A program made the position numbers and the translations under genes. From Cunninghamella blakesleeana (lineage: Eukaryota > Mucoromycota > Mucoromycetes > Mucorales > Cunninghamellaceae): 64,000 nucleotides of DNA. The notes below the pieces were generated by a model. That model ran no database searches. It was not told the origin of the DNA and saw only the letters and a list, made by a program, of their open reading frames with translations. Shown here one piece after another: positions 48,565 through 59,733 of the stretch. The stretch covers positions 4,030,001-4,094,000 of the forward strand of contig JAFCIZ010000006.1 of NCBI GenBank assembly GCA_017871115.1, given 5' to 3'. Within the stretch, counting starts at the first letter, position 1. Each line of letters begins with the position of its first letter.

Positions 48565-50175
48565 TTAAGGCACAGGATTGACTTGACGAATATTTATATT
48601 AATTCTAGATGTTGACATGTATTGACCAAATAGAGACCAATTGGGAGCATCAGGATAATCGCCTTCCGATTTAAGATATTCTGGTAAAGTATCCTCTAAT
48701 ATACGAGGTACACCTATTTCAAAAAAAAAAAAAAAAAAAAAGAGTAGAATAATTTGTTTAATCTTTATTCATTATTGTTTATCACGCATATACATATACA
48801 TTTATATATGTGTGTGTGTTTTATTTTTATAATTATTACCATGGAATGAGCGTCTACATAACTTTGTCATAGCAATTATATCACCACTTCTTAAATATAA
48901 AGCTACAGGTTTCGTTTCTCTATTTTCACCTCCAAGTAAATATATACAGGCATTTCCCAAACTAAATAAAATTAAATAAAAATAATATATATATGCATAT
49001 GTGTATGAGTATATTTTTAACTATAAATTCTATTACAATTATTATTTTTCTTTCTAATTTATATTTATATATATAACTACTAACCTAATAGATATTAAAG
49101 GAGCTTCCATATTTAATTCACTTCGATCCACATGACCCATTAACGTATCTCTATATTGATAATAATTCACTACACCAGCTTCAGGTTGATAATTTTTTCC
49201 TTGGTACGTATTTTTCCAGTCTTGTCCACCAACATTTTCAATAGCATAAACCACACTAGTCACAATTTCTGATACGGTATTAGGGACAGGAAAACGTCTA
49301 TCCAAATGATAAGTCTTTGTTGGCCAATGATAATGATACCCTAAAGTTATCCACCGCAATCGTTTAATTAATTCAGAAGTTGGTAAAAGAGGTACAGTAG
49401 ATGCTGCGGGAGGTTCAGGTTTGGGTTGATTTAACAGTGGATTAAAATTATCATCACATGCTTTTAATGGAATCACTAAGGTTCGATTTTGTTGTTGCTG
49501 CTGTTGCTTTTGATCCGTTGGTGGGTTTTTTTTATTTGTATTTTCACCCTTATCATCTCTATCATCATTGTCATCATCATCATCGCTATACCTTTTTATT
49601 TCGTCTTCGTCTTCCTCACCTTCGTCTCCGTCAGAATCATTATTATTTTTTTTATTTACTTTTTTTGGAATATAAAAAGAAGGGTCATTCATAGGAATAC
49701 TACCTTGTTGTTCTTTTTCATATAACGGCCAAAGTCCAGTAGAAGGGATATCATAGTGAGTATGTAAATTAGAAGTGTTGGGTGATTGTGGATAGTCAGC
49801 AAGACACTGTTGTATTAAATGACGTTGGGCAGCAGGCGTAAAAGGATTAGGGATAATCACTAAGCCTGGTACGTTTTTTACTACATATGCTTTACGGCCA
49901 TTTTCTTTCCAATCATCATCATTAGTAGAGGATCCAAATAAAGAAGTTAAAGAACGTAAATCATGTACAAGTTCTACAGTTTCAAGTCGATCGTCAGGTT
50001 TTTGCGAGCCAACATCAATTACTTCTGAAAAATCAGGTGGTGGAATTCTTGATTTAAAATTACGCTCTGCTGCTCGAAAAGGTGTTTGTTGAACAAAAGA
50101 TTTTTTACTGGTATTTTCTTTGGCTTGTTTTTCTCTCCTTAATCGTTCACGTCGTGATAATGTTTCTGGCTGCAT
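48565..50175 (-). CDS. ALKBH1: AlkB-type 2-oxoglutarate dioxygenase, ALKBH1-like
   Basis: Fe(II)/2-oxoglutarate demethylase; ALKBH1 homologues act on tRNA m1A/m5C and on DNA, in nucleus or mitochondria. Three exons: 50175-49085, 48961-48840, 48713-48565; 453 aa. The N-terminus is basic (SRRERLRREKQAKE). The core starts at FKSRIPPPDFSEVIDV. LRWITLGYHYHWPTKTYHLD is typical of ALKBH1. Iron ligands are His348 and Asp350 (MGHVDRSE) and His404 (RRSFHGVPR). 2-oxoglutarate arginines lie in SRININIRQV (441, 447). All catalytic residues are intact. A 60-residue Asp/Glu/Gln/Asn insertion (about 180-240) splits the domain. It is convergent with the RasGEF gene and divergent from the gene at 50435. Confidence 0.9.
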
Positions 50176-50221
50176 ATATGATTTTGTTATTGCAATTATT
50201 ATTGGTATTATTTTATTTTAC

Positions 50222-50254
<33 letters not shown>

Positions 50255-50322
50255 TGGAAAAAATAGAGTGGCTATTTAAAAATTCAAAATTCAAAATTCA
50301 AAAAAGGAAATCAAAAAAAAAT

Positions 50323-50352
50323 AGGCGGACAACCCGGCCCACAAGGCGGGAC
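50323..50352. promoter_or_regulatory. GC-box pair in a bidirectional promoter
   Basis: AGGCGGAC and AGGCGGGAC stand about 21 bp apart, separated by AACCCGGCCCACA, in the 259-bp gap between the divergent starts at 50175 and 50435. It is the most GC-rich block outside coding DNA. GGCGGGA is E2F-like on one strand. It probably serves both genes. Confidence 0.45.
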
Positions 50353-50434
50353 TTAAAATTGAACAAAATATAATCATAATAAAAAAAAACATTTCTTTCT
50401 TTTTCTTTACTTACATTAAAATATATTAAATACC

Positions 50435-51455
50435 ATGCAACGATTTGTGAATCGAGCTAGCCGCTTAGGTTCTTCAGTAAAGACAATGAAGCGTACTTAT
50501 GCTTCTGAAGCTTCAAAATCTGCTGGTGAAGAATTTCCTGCTGAAAGTAATGAATATATAATATATATAATAAATATTAACAATCAAAGGATTATATTCT
50601 GCCTTCTATAAATACATGTTGATGTTAATACTAAATTATTTTATTTTATTTTATAATAAATAGCTTTTGGTACTTCTGCTTGGAGAAACACTGCTATTGT
50701 TGTTGCTCTTGGTGCAGTTTGGTACAACGTTGATCAATCTATTTCAAATGCTGGTGTAAGTTTTATATAAATCTTACCATTTACTAAGACTTAATGGATA
50801 CATGGATATATTGATAGATGAATAGGAACAACATACAACAATAACAATAGAATTAGTTATCATTAGATCTCATTATTTTATGTTATTTTATTATTTTATT
50901 TATTTTATTTATTTTATTTCAATTATTATTACATTAGAACAAAAATGTTATTACCAAATGGATCGAAAATTTGATGACACCTAGCGATGAAAATGATAAA
51001 ATCAATGAAGGTTACTTGAATAACTCCAACAAACTTGCTGAATACAGGTACAAAGATGGTTTTGTTATATTTAATGATTTATCTAATAATGATCAGGCAT
51101 ATATATTTACGATAATAATACAGTTTTTAATGGACATTTTTACTTCATTTCATTTTTATTATTATCATTATTATATAGACTTATTTACCAAGAAGCTCAA
51201 CGTCCTCCTATCTATCGTATGAGATACCCTGAGTAAGTGCCTTTTTTAAAAAAATAAACTAACAATATTAGCAATAATAATAATGATAATAGAAAGATAA
51301 TAACAAATATATGAAATCACGATAATGGTATATTCATAATATTCTCTGTACATTCATATATTTTTTTATATAGATCCTTTGACCGTGCTAGTCCTCGTGC
51401 CTTAACTGCTGGTAACCAAGCCGATCTCTCTGATCTTAAAATCCGCAATGATTAA
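50435..51455 (+). CDS. Small mitochondrial protein, probable complex I accessory subunit
   Basis: Five exons: 50435-50546, 50664-50755, 50938-51047, 51179-51232, 51374-51455; 149 aa. The first 25 residues (MQRFVNRASRLGSSVKTMKR) form a classic basic, Ser-rich mitochondrial presequence. One hydrophobic segment follows (WRNTAIVVALGAVWYNV), then a hydrophilic part ending QEAQRPPIYRMRYPESFDRA-SPRALTAGNQADLSDL. Size, presequence, single helix and the RYPE...SP...G.Q.DLSDL tail recall the fungal 17.8-kDa subunit of NADH:ubiquinone oxidoreductase, from memory only. Alternatives are another inner-membrane assembly factor. Shares its promoter with ALKBH1. Confidence 0.6.
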
Positions 51456-52623
51456 TTTATCAATATACAATAGAATAAACAAACAGCAACAATAAAAAAA
51501 CTTCAATTGAATATATATATATTTATATATATATATATATTGTTTTAAATGCAATGAGTATATATTTTTTTATTTATTTTTATTTTATTTTATTTATTTA
51601 TTTTTTTGGAAAGATCTATAAACCATCAATAGAGAGGGATTGGATAGATGATGATTTTCACTATATATTATGATAGAGTGGATACTCAACAATTAAAAAT
51701 GGAAAATAAAAATAGATGTTTACAGTAGAAATGCAAATACAAAAAAATATAAAAGGTAGTATATACGATACAAAATATTTACAATAAACTTTGATTTTAT
51801 GTTCATATATTATTTTTGGATTTGTCTTTCGCCAATCGTTATAATCAGATCAAAGATATAGAAAGTTTTTTTTCTTTTTTCCTTGTTTTTTCAATATAAT
51901 GTCGGATTAAGCACTCATCTATCAACATATTCACATTTCTATGATAAAATAGATAGTATATGAAATTTATTTGTATTATCATCATTAATAATACGTTATT
52001 GATTAGGAATAGTTTTATGTATAATTAATACGCATACCTAATAATTATTCACAAATGAGTTTGTACCAGTATAAAGGCAAAGATGATTAATATGATGTAA
52101 CTGCTCTTGATAATTTGAGTATTTAGAATTACATTCGTTTTGATTTCAGCTTCTTTGTTTTTCATGATATACAGACTGATTTTTCATCAATTTTTTTTCT
52201 TTTTTCTTTTTCCCACCAAATGAATGACTCTATTAATATAAGTTACTTTTATAAATTTAATAGATATATAGAAAATGAAGAATGGTGTACAAACCGTGCT
52301 AAAAAATATCTATTTATTCAAAATAAAGCAGAAAAGCTATATTTGTACATATTCTATTTAATAAAATAATACGCACAGAAAAAAAAAAGCAAATTTATTG
52401 GTAAAGTATAATAAAAAAATGTATATAAATATATGTATAGGTTAATACTAGTAATAATAATAATAATAACAATAATAATAATAATAATAATAGTAAATAA
52501 ATGTGTATAAAAAAGATATTGAAACATAGTTATGTTAACAGTGTATTAATATAATTACGTTTCTTTACCTTTTCTATACATATGAATAAATAAGTAGAAT
52601 AAAGGTATATACGTATAAATAAA
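51456..52623. other. Convergent intergenic region
   Basis: Between the complex I-like gene and the Arf-GAP stop. AT repeats at 51508-51540 and ATA/ATT triplet runs at 52450-52490. No gene seen. Confidence 0.4.
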
Positions 52624-55109
52624 TTATTTAGCAGAAAACATTTTATTTTTTTTCAAGTTGGCTAATGGATCTAAATCACCAAAAATATTATTATTTGCTG
52701 TTGTTGTCGCTTTCGTAGGAATGGGTGACGTATTAATGCTATTATCAAAATCATTATCAGGTTCAAATGGCTCAGCTTCTACCCAATCTTCATTTATAGT
52801 TGAAAAGGATTGTCCTAATAGGTAGATAATAAATAAATAAAAATCAATACAATTGATTATTTTTATCCATTTTTTTTTTATCCTCTGTTTCTTTCTTTCT
52901 ATTTATATATATTGATGCATTACGATATTATTTATATTACTGTTATTATTATTATTACCTTGCCATGATGAACCATCGCTTGATTCAGATACACGAGAAG
53001 ATATTTCATTTGTATTAACATTATTAGCAGGATATATAGATGTATTATAAAGTGGTTTTGGTGAAGTGTTTGTAATATTGGTAATGGGTTTAATAGTTGT
53101 GATTGTAGATGAAGAGGAGGTGGAAGATGAAGAGGTAGAAGATTGATGATCCGTTAAATGACGTAAAGCAGCATATGGATCATCTGATGAAGGAAGAGTT
53201 TGGTTCGTTTCGATTTTGGATACTCTTACCAAATTGTTTGTAAATTGCTCTTGTTCATGCTGTCTTTGTTGATGAAGCTCTCTTAACGCTGTATAAGGAT
53301 CTGTCTCTTGTAAACTAGTGGTACGTTTATGATTGGATGTATCTAAAATAGAGAAATAAAAAAAAATGAATATATATCATCCAACTATATTTTATAATTT
53401 TAATATTTATTTTATTTTATTAAATTATTTTTACCAGAAGTCATTCTAGGAACGCTGAGAGTTTGAGTAGGTTGGACACTATAACGTTTTTGTTGTTGGT
53501 CATTTGATGGTGAAAAAGATGGAGAAGTAGGAGATCCTATTTTATTTGGAGTAAGTAAGCCACCAGTAAATGTAGCACGACGATTATTTGTTGGTGGGGA
53601 GGGTTGGCTAATAGGAGCAGTAGAAGTAACATTGTATGAAGTAGATTTTGATGCTGAGGATGGTGTATTATTATTGTTATTGTTATTTGACAAACTTAAA
53701 CCTGCTAAATCTGAAAAAATAGAATATTGAGGGGACGACTGGTGTTTTGATTGTAAAGAAGGTGTTGAAGTGGTTGAAGTGACATTAGGAGTTTGAGGGG
53801 AGGAAGAAGGGGATGAATGCTGATTGTAGACAGGTGATCTCTTCATCTGTTCTGGAGAATATTTAGGTTGAGGCTGAGGTACATTCTATAAATAAATTAT
53901 AAAAAAACAAAAATCAAAAAACAGACAAAATTAGATAAGTTTTGTGTAACTGCTTTCTAATCGTTCAAAAAAAAAAAAAAAATACAATATAAATTTTTCT
54001 TCTATTTTTCTTTTATTTTTACCATGAGAGGAGCAGTTTTGATAGTAGGTTCAATTAAATTTGATGAAGAGGATAAATTTAATGGAGCTGGCAATTTGAA
54101 TTGAGTTGAATGTTCCATTGTATTTCTTCTACGAGTAACAGGTCTAGGTAATCCATCCTATATTAATATAAATAATTTAATTTTTATGTTTAGTATATAT
54201 ATAAATAAAGAAAATGATGATGATGATAATATTACGATTTTCTATTATTATTAATACCTCAGTAAACAATTCATGAATACGACTTTTAATTTCCTGTTCT
54301 TGAAGCTTTAATAATTCACGATTTAACCATTTACTTTCATAATATTTTTGTCGCATAAAAGCACGCACATCCCCATCAGTTTCAGGTTCTGGTGTATTTT
54401 GAGCATTAAATCCATTTAACCATATTTTTGCTGCTTTTCCATTTCCTCCTAATTCTAGAGCTACCACTTCCTGTCCTGAAAATTTACTAGCTGATATAGA
54501 TTTAACTCTATGACCTACCTCTCGTCTATGTTTTTAAATATGGTAATAAAATAGATTTATAAATAAATAAATAAAAAAAATCAAGCCCAAAAAAAAAAAA
54601 AAGATGCATGTTATTACTATTATTTGTTTCATCTCTGTTCCTCTCTCTTTCTTTTCTTATTATCTCTATCGTTTAAATAAAATAAGTATAAAGAGATAAA
54701 CTTACACTAAACCAGAACAGCGAGAACAAATAAAAGTTTGTAAGGTAGTATTAACAAAAAAAGGACTCTAAAAAAATTTTAAAAATTTAAAAAAGAATAA
54801 AAATTAAGTTTAAATAAGTTTATACACACACACCACTCACACACTCTCTCTCCTCCTCTCTCTCTTTTTCTCTTTCTCTTTCTTTAATATATACATGATA
54901 TTATACCTTTGTTGGACAATCAAAACATTTTTTATTTTCAGGTAAACGGAGCAAATCTCTTACTTTTCTAGTAAAATAATAAGCATTAAAGATATATGTT
55001 TAGTTAAGGAATCAATAAATCTAGTTTTATTTTTATATTTATTTGAAGGAAACTTTTATTACCGGATATTTAGTTCTTCTTGTTTCTTTAATAATATAGA
55101 AGAGGCCAT
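52624..55109 (-). CDS. Arf-GAP domain protein, AGFG-like
   Basis: GTPase-activating protein for Arf, acting in vesicle budding. Eight exons: 55109-55063, 54967-54907, 54767-54706, 54525-54258, 54157-54023, 53885-53435, 53342-52959, 52814-52624; 532 aa. The zinc finger is Cys30-x2-Cys33-x16-Cys50-x2-Cys53 (KKCFDCPTKSP, FICSRCSG). The likely arginine finger is Arg58 in SGLVREVGHRVKSIS, where the HRVKS order resembles AGFG proteins. ELGGNGKAAKIWLNGFNA and YESKWLNRELL complete the domain. The remaining 350 residues are Ser/Pro/Asn-rich, with two DPY(T/A)ALR repeats and a C-terminal WVEAEPFEPD plus NNNIFGDLDPL that may be adaptor or EH-domain ligands. Confidence 0.88.
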
Positions 55110-55729
55110 CACTTGTTCAATTAGATTAAAGCTTGAATATTAGGTATTGTTATTATTGTTAAAAAAAAAAGTAAGGAAAAAAAAAAAAAAAAAAAAAGAA
55201 AGAGAGAGAAAAATAAAAATAAAAATGAGAGAAAATTAATTTTTTTTATTACCTTTTTTGAATTAAACCTTTTTACTCCGCCATTTTTATTTTTATATAT
55301 TTTTGATACACTTTTTATATTTTTTTATTTATTTCGCTTACAGAAAAAATTAAACTTTATTAGAAAGAAAAAATTTTTATTTTTTATTAATCTTTTTATG
55401 ACAGATTTATCGAAAATCACAAAATATATTAAAAATAAAAAGTATACTTTACCAAATAATAGTATTTAGGTTACATGGGTCATAAGGTCTGTTTCTCGAA
55501 GGTCGATTTATTGCCAAGTATTGTATGTTGTAATGATAAAATATTATTGGGTAAGATAAATAAATAAATAAAATAAAAAAAGACCTCGAACCGCACCGAT
55601 CACTTTGGGCAAAAAAAAAATTTATAACCAAAAAAAAGCTGGGTTTTAAAAATAAATTTTATATAATCATTTTTTTTAAAAAAATTACTCTATCACTTTT
55701 TTTACAACATATACAAGAATAAAAAAAAA
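55110..55729. other. Divergent promoter, Arf-GAP / LDAH
   Basis: 620 bp with a GC patch GACCTCGAACCGCACCGATCAC at 55582-55603 and another near 55470-55505. A 60-codon minus ORF here has no coding character. Checked for a tRNA; no cloverleaf found. Confidence 0.4.
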
Positions 55730-57214
55730 ATGAGACCACAGGCCTTTAATACACCTTTAAAAGCAGTTTGGAATACAGCTAATCATTTAACAGAAACGTT
55801 TTGGTGGCCAGCTAAAACAATTAGTAAAAAGAAAACAGTGATATTGTTTGTCCCTGGAAATCCTGGTTTAGCAAGTTGGTATATTCCATTCTTGGAGGCA
55901 ATTCATAGAGATTCTTTTCCAACACTTGAAATAGTTAGTGGTACATAAAATAATGATTATAACAATAGTAATAATATATATTATAAAAAGAGCTTGAATA
56001 TATATTTCTATATATGAATATTATTATTTATGGTGTTTATACTTACACATATAGTATCTCACTTGGGCCACTCACTTGGTACTCACGCCGAAAAAGAACC
56101 TCAACGTATCTACGGCCTTCAAGAACAAATTGACCATAAAGTAGCTTGTTTTGATCAACTAAAAAAAGAAAATCAAGGGACTGATACGCAGTATATATTA
56201 ATGGGCCATTCTTTGGTAAAGTTAGATTACTATTATTTTTTTCAAAGATCAAAAAATTAAAAGCTAAAAAAAAGTGATGATATATTAAAAAATTCATATG
56301 TTTCTTTTTTTTTTAGGGCGCTTATGTTTGTTCTGAAGTATTGAAACGTAGACAGCAAGATAACATTATTCAATCAATTGCCTTATTTCCTGCTTTACGC
56401 GAAATTGCTTTAACTCCTAATGGTGTTAATATATCAGTAAGTTGACATATAACTATTTACTGTTATTATTTTATTTCAGTTATTCTATCGGAGTATTAAA
56501 CATATATGCCCATCCATTTAACTATATAATAGAAATTAGTAACCAAGATACCACATTCGCTTATCTCTGGAGTTGCAGGATTAACTACTTTCCTATCTGC
56601 ACCTGTACGTGAATTTCTTACAAGAATCATTACTGGGCAACAAGGACACTGTTTAAAAGTCACCTCTCATGATCTTTTAAATCGATCAGTTATTAATAAT
56701 GTATTATTTATGGCACAACAAGAAATGGAGCAAATTAAAGAATTAGACCATGATTTTTACCAAACGCACGTGGATAAATTTATTATGTATTATTCTCGAG
56801 TTGATGAATGGGCTCCTTTGGACCATTATGAATTCATGACTGAAAAATTCCCAAATGGTAAAAACAATGAAAAAATAAAAAAGAACCAGATGATAGAAAT
56901 AATAATAATATGATGAAAATAAAAATGTGTTGATGTTTTTACTTTTTTTTTTAAAAAAAAAACACAATGATAGCTAATATTCATTTATGCACCGAAGATA
57001 TTCCTCATGCTTTTATCCTTGGTAAGAACAATGTTGTTACTATTTTTTCAAATAATAATGATTATAATGTTTTTTATAGATGAAATTGTTTTTTAACTTT
57101 TCTTTTTTTTTAAAATATATATATATATATAATATATGTATCATAGAACCTAAGCATTCAGATTATATGGCTAAAAAAGTAGTAGAATGGCTTTCACCAT
57201 TAGAAGAAAAATAA
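55730..57214 (+). CDS. Lipid droplet-associated hydrolase (LDAH family)
   Basis: Alpha/beta hydrolase attached to lipid droplets, linked to sterol-ester or triglyceride turnover. Six exons: 55730-55940, 56055-56215, 56317-56436, 56533-56857, 56974-57021, 57147-57214; 310 aa, typical length. Family marks: VILFVPGNPGLASWYIPFLE (oxyanion region), VSHLGHSLGT, YGLQEQIDHKVACF, and the nucleophile elbow LMGHSLGAYV with Ser123. The probable acid is in YYSRVDEWAPLDHYE and the His in CTEDIPHAFIL. In exon 4 the acceptor at 56530-56532 was chosen over the one at 56537-56539, which would create a stop. It is convergent with the methyltransferase gene 100 bp away. Confidence 0.9.
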
Positions 57215-57316
57215 AAACTAACAAAAAAACATTATATATACTTTAGAATTTTATATATTAATAAATAAATAAAGCCAGCTTTTTATTATTAATATGATCA
57301 TCGCTCGTTTTTATTT

Positions 57317-58003
57317 TCATCGTCTTTTTTTTTTTTGGCAAATTATCCAAAGAAAAGGTATACGCACATCATCTTCTTGTTCTTCAACAATAGACCATTC
57401 CAAAATTGTAAAACCTAATTCCTCAATTATTTGTTTATATTTATCTTCACCAAGGCTACTCCAAAACATCTCAGCACCTAACCAATTTGGGTTAAGCAAG
57501 CAAGGATGTTCAAAAGGGGAAAGATTGATAAGAAGCAACCCATCAGGGTTTAACCATTTGTATAGCTTAGGAAATATGAGCAATTGATCTTGTTGTGATA
57601 AATGAATAAATGAAAATAAACCAATGATAACATCAAAAGAATGATCGTTATTAGAAAAGGACATGATATCTTGACATTGAAAGGCATCGGACAATAAAGG
57701 GACGTTTTTCTTGGCCAATTGAATTTGTGTTTCGGATATATCTATTGCTTGAATCGTTGATAAAGGGATATTATCTTTGATTTTTTGAGTCCATAGACCG
57801 GAGCCGCAACCTATATCAAGAATATGCTTTATTTTTGCGTCTATTTCTTTACTGCTATTATGTACAAGCTGATATAATTTTTTCAAGTAATAAACACGAT
57901 TGGTATTTTCCTCAAGATGATTTTCCCAATCTTGATAAGTCTGTGCTATTTTATTATATCCATTTTTTACTATTTCCTTTGGATTTATTTTTTCAGTTTC
58001 CAT
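57317..58003 (-). CDS. Class I SAM-dependent methyltransferase, intronless
   Basis: Single exon of 228 aa. Motif I is HILDIGCGSGLW (61-71), motif II AIDISETQIQLAKKN, then DAFQCQDIMSF and FDVIIGLFSFIHL, followed by NPDGLLLINLSPFEHPCLL. These are the marks of the Rossmann-fold methyltransferases of ubiquinone/arsenite type. The substrate is not predictable. A C-terminal EEQEDDVRIPFLWIICQKKK follows. Its lack of introns contrasts with almost every neighbour, which suggests retroposition or acquisition from bacteria, but base composition matches the surroundings, so any transfer would be old. It ends 102 bp from the LDAH stop, tail to tail. Confidence 0.85.
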   Translation of the reverse strand: METEKINPKEIVKNGYNKIAQTYQDWENHLEENTNRVYYLKKLYQLVHNSSKEIDAKIKHILDIGCGSGLWTQKIKDNIPLSTIQAIDISETQIQLAKKNVPLLSDAFQCQDIMSFSNNDHSFDVIIGLFSFIHLSQQDQLLIFPKLYKWLNPDGLLLINLSPFEHPCLLNPNWLGAEMFWSSLGEDKYKQIIEELGFTILEWSIVEEQEDDVRIPFLWIICQKKKRR

Positions 58004-59733
58004 GGTTACAATAGTTATTAATATATTACAATATTAATATTAGTTTTATTGTAATTTAATTAATAGAAAAGAAAAGAGTGAGCGAAAAAAAAAAAAAAAG
58101 AAAGGGGTTACCTGTTTTATTTAATAAAATAAAAACTAATGTATACGTAGCCACTGAGTTTAAATAGCTCTGATAAAAGCATAAAAAAAATAAAAAAAAA
58201 TCGACTATTTTTATATAAAATAAAATTAAAAAAATAAAACGGCAAAGTAGGTACGTAATTTATGTATCTTATTTTATTATTATTGATCAAGATCTACCCA
58301 TTGATCATTACTTTTTTTAGGCCCTTGAATTTATTTTTATATAACTTTTTACTAAACATAATTATTATCCAATCAAGCTTGATTCATGTCCGCATATCCC
58401 CTTTTTAATCAAGAACTCATTATTATTCATTATAAAACCATATAACCGATATAATAATAATAATAATAACAATGACAATAATAAAAAATGATCAGTTTTT
58501 ATTATATATTATTTATAATTTTCTTAATAATGTTTATTATTGTACATCAGTTTATAATATATTATTTATTTTTAAATACATACGTTTCTTAATATAGACA
58601 AATGCAACTATCCAAAATAGTATTATACGGCCCGTATTTATATTTTTTATGCTGCTACATTTTTCTTTTTCTTTTTTTATCGGGGTCATAGTAAGTTTAT
58701 ATATTGTAATACCAATATATATATATAATTTTTATATTTTACCAAGGATATCTTTTTAAATTCCAAGTTGTACAAGCAGTAAATTTAAAGTTCATCCACT
58801 ACTAAATTGAGTGAATATCACTCTACCTCACGTTTTTTTTACATTATTAAATTAGAAAGAATAGAAAATAATAATAGATTTTTTAATATTATCTTTATTT
58901 TTAATATATAGATTATTAAGATGTAAAAACTATTTTTATTTGCTTAGCTTAGCTGCTTTTTATTTATTTATTTATTTATTTACTTCCTTTATATGTCAAT
59001 GATAAAAACGATGATCATTTTTAATATTTTTTTCTTAAGAGAAAGAAGAAAAAAAAAAAAAAAAAAGAGGTTTAAAACTCTATTATTTCCATTTTAAAAT
59101 AAACATCATCCATGTCTTAGATTATCTGTATAAAATAATAATAATAATAATAATAATAATGTTTAAAGCTGAGTTGTATATGAAGGTCTCGGATAAAAAA
59201 AAAAAAAGTGTAGTCTTCAGCCATTTTTCATGGAGAAAGGGAGGGGAAGTGAAAAGTGATTGGACGGACTTTAAATTGCCATTGTACGACTATAAAATCT
59301 TTTTTTTTTTCCACAGTGACCAAAAATAGGTTTGATATAAATTTTTTTTCTTTTTTTTTTTTTTATTCCTCATTTCCTCTCTCTCCCTCCTTTTTTCTTT
59401 TTCCTTTTCTTTTTCTTTTTCTTAGCACTATTATATTTAATATATTCCATCCTAAACTAAACAGTTAATCTTTTTCTTTCTTTTATAAATTATTAAAACA
59501 TTTAATAGATTGAACAATAAATATAAGCTATATATAAAAAAAGTAAAATATATCATGTATATATACATTGACAATATAATAATTTAATAATATTATTATA
59601 ATCTATTTATTAAACTATATGTATTGTATATTAATTAATATATTCTTTTATTTCCATTATTATTATCACTTGCTTTCTTTTCTAGATACTCAGCAAACAA
59701 CAAACTTATAGATTGATTACATAGAAAAAAAAA
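58004..59733. other. Divergent intergenic region before VTC4-like gene
   Basis: 1.7 kb. Holds ATA/AAT microsatellites (58451-58470, 59138-59160), poly-A at 59049-59066, a CACGTT half-E-box near 58828 and a long pyrimidine tract at 59280-59425. The latter is downstream enough to be in the VTC leader. No ORF with coding character. Confidence 0.45.

Noticed and set aside
55449..55631. 60-codon minus ORF, or a tRNA around the GC patch
   Set aside because: No cloverleaf, no box A/B pair and no coding character.
56537..56539. TAG acceptor for exon 4 of the LDAH gene
   Set aside because: It would start the exon with TAA in frame; the acceptor seven bases upstream encodes SKLVTKIPHS and fits.
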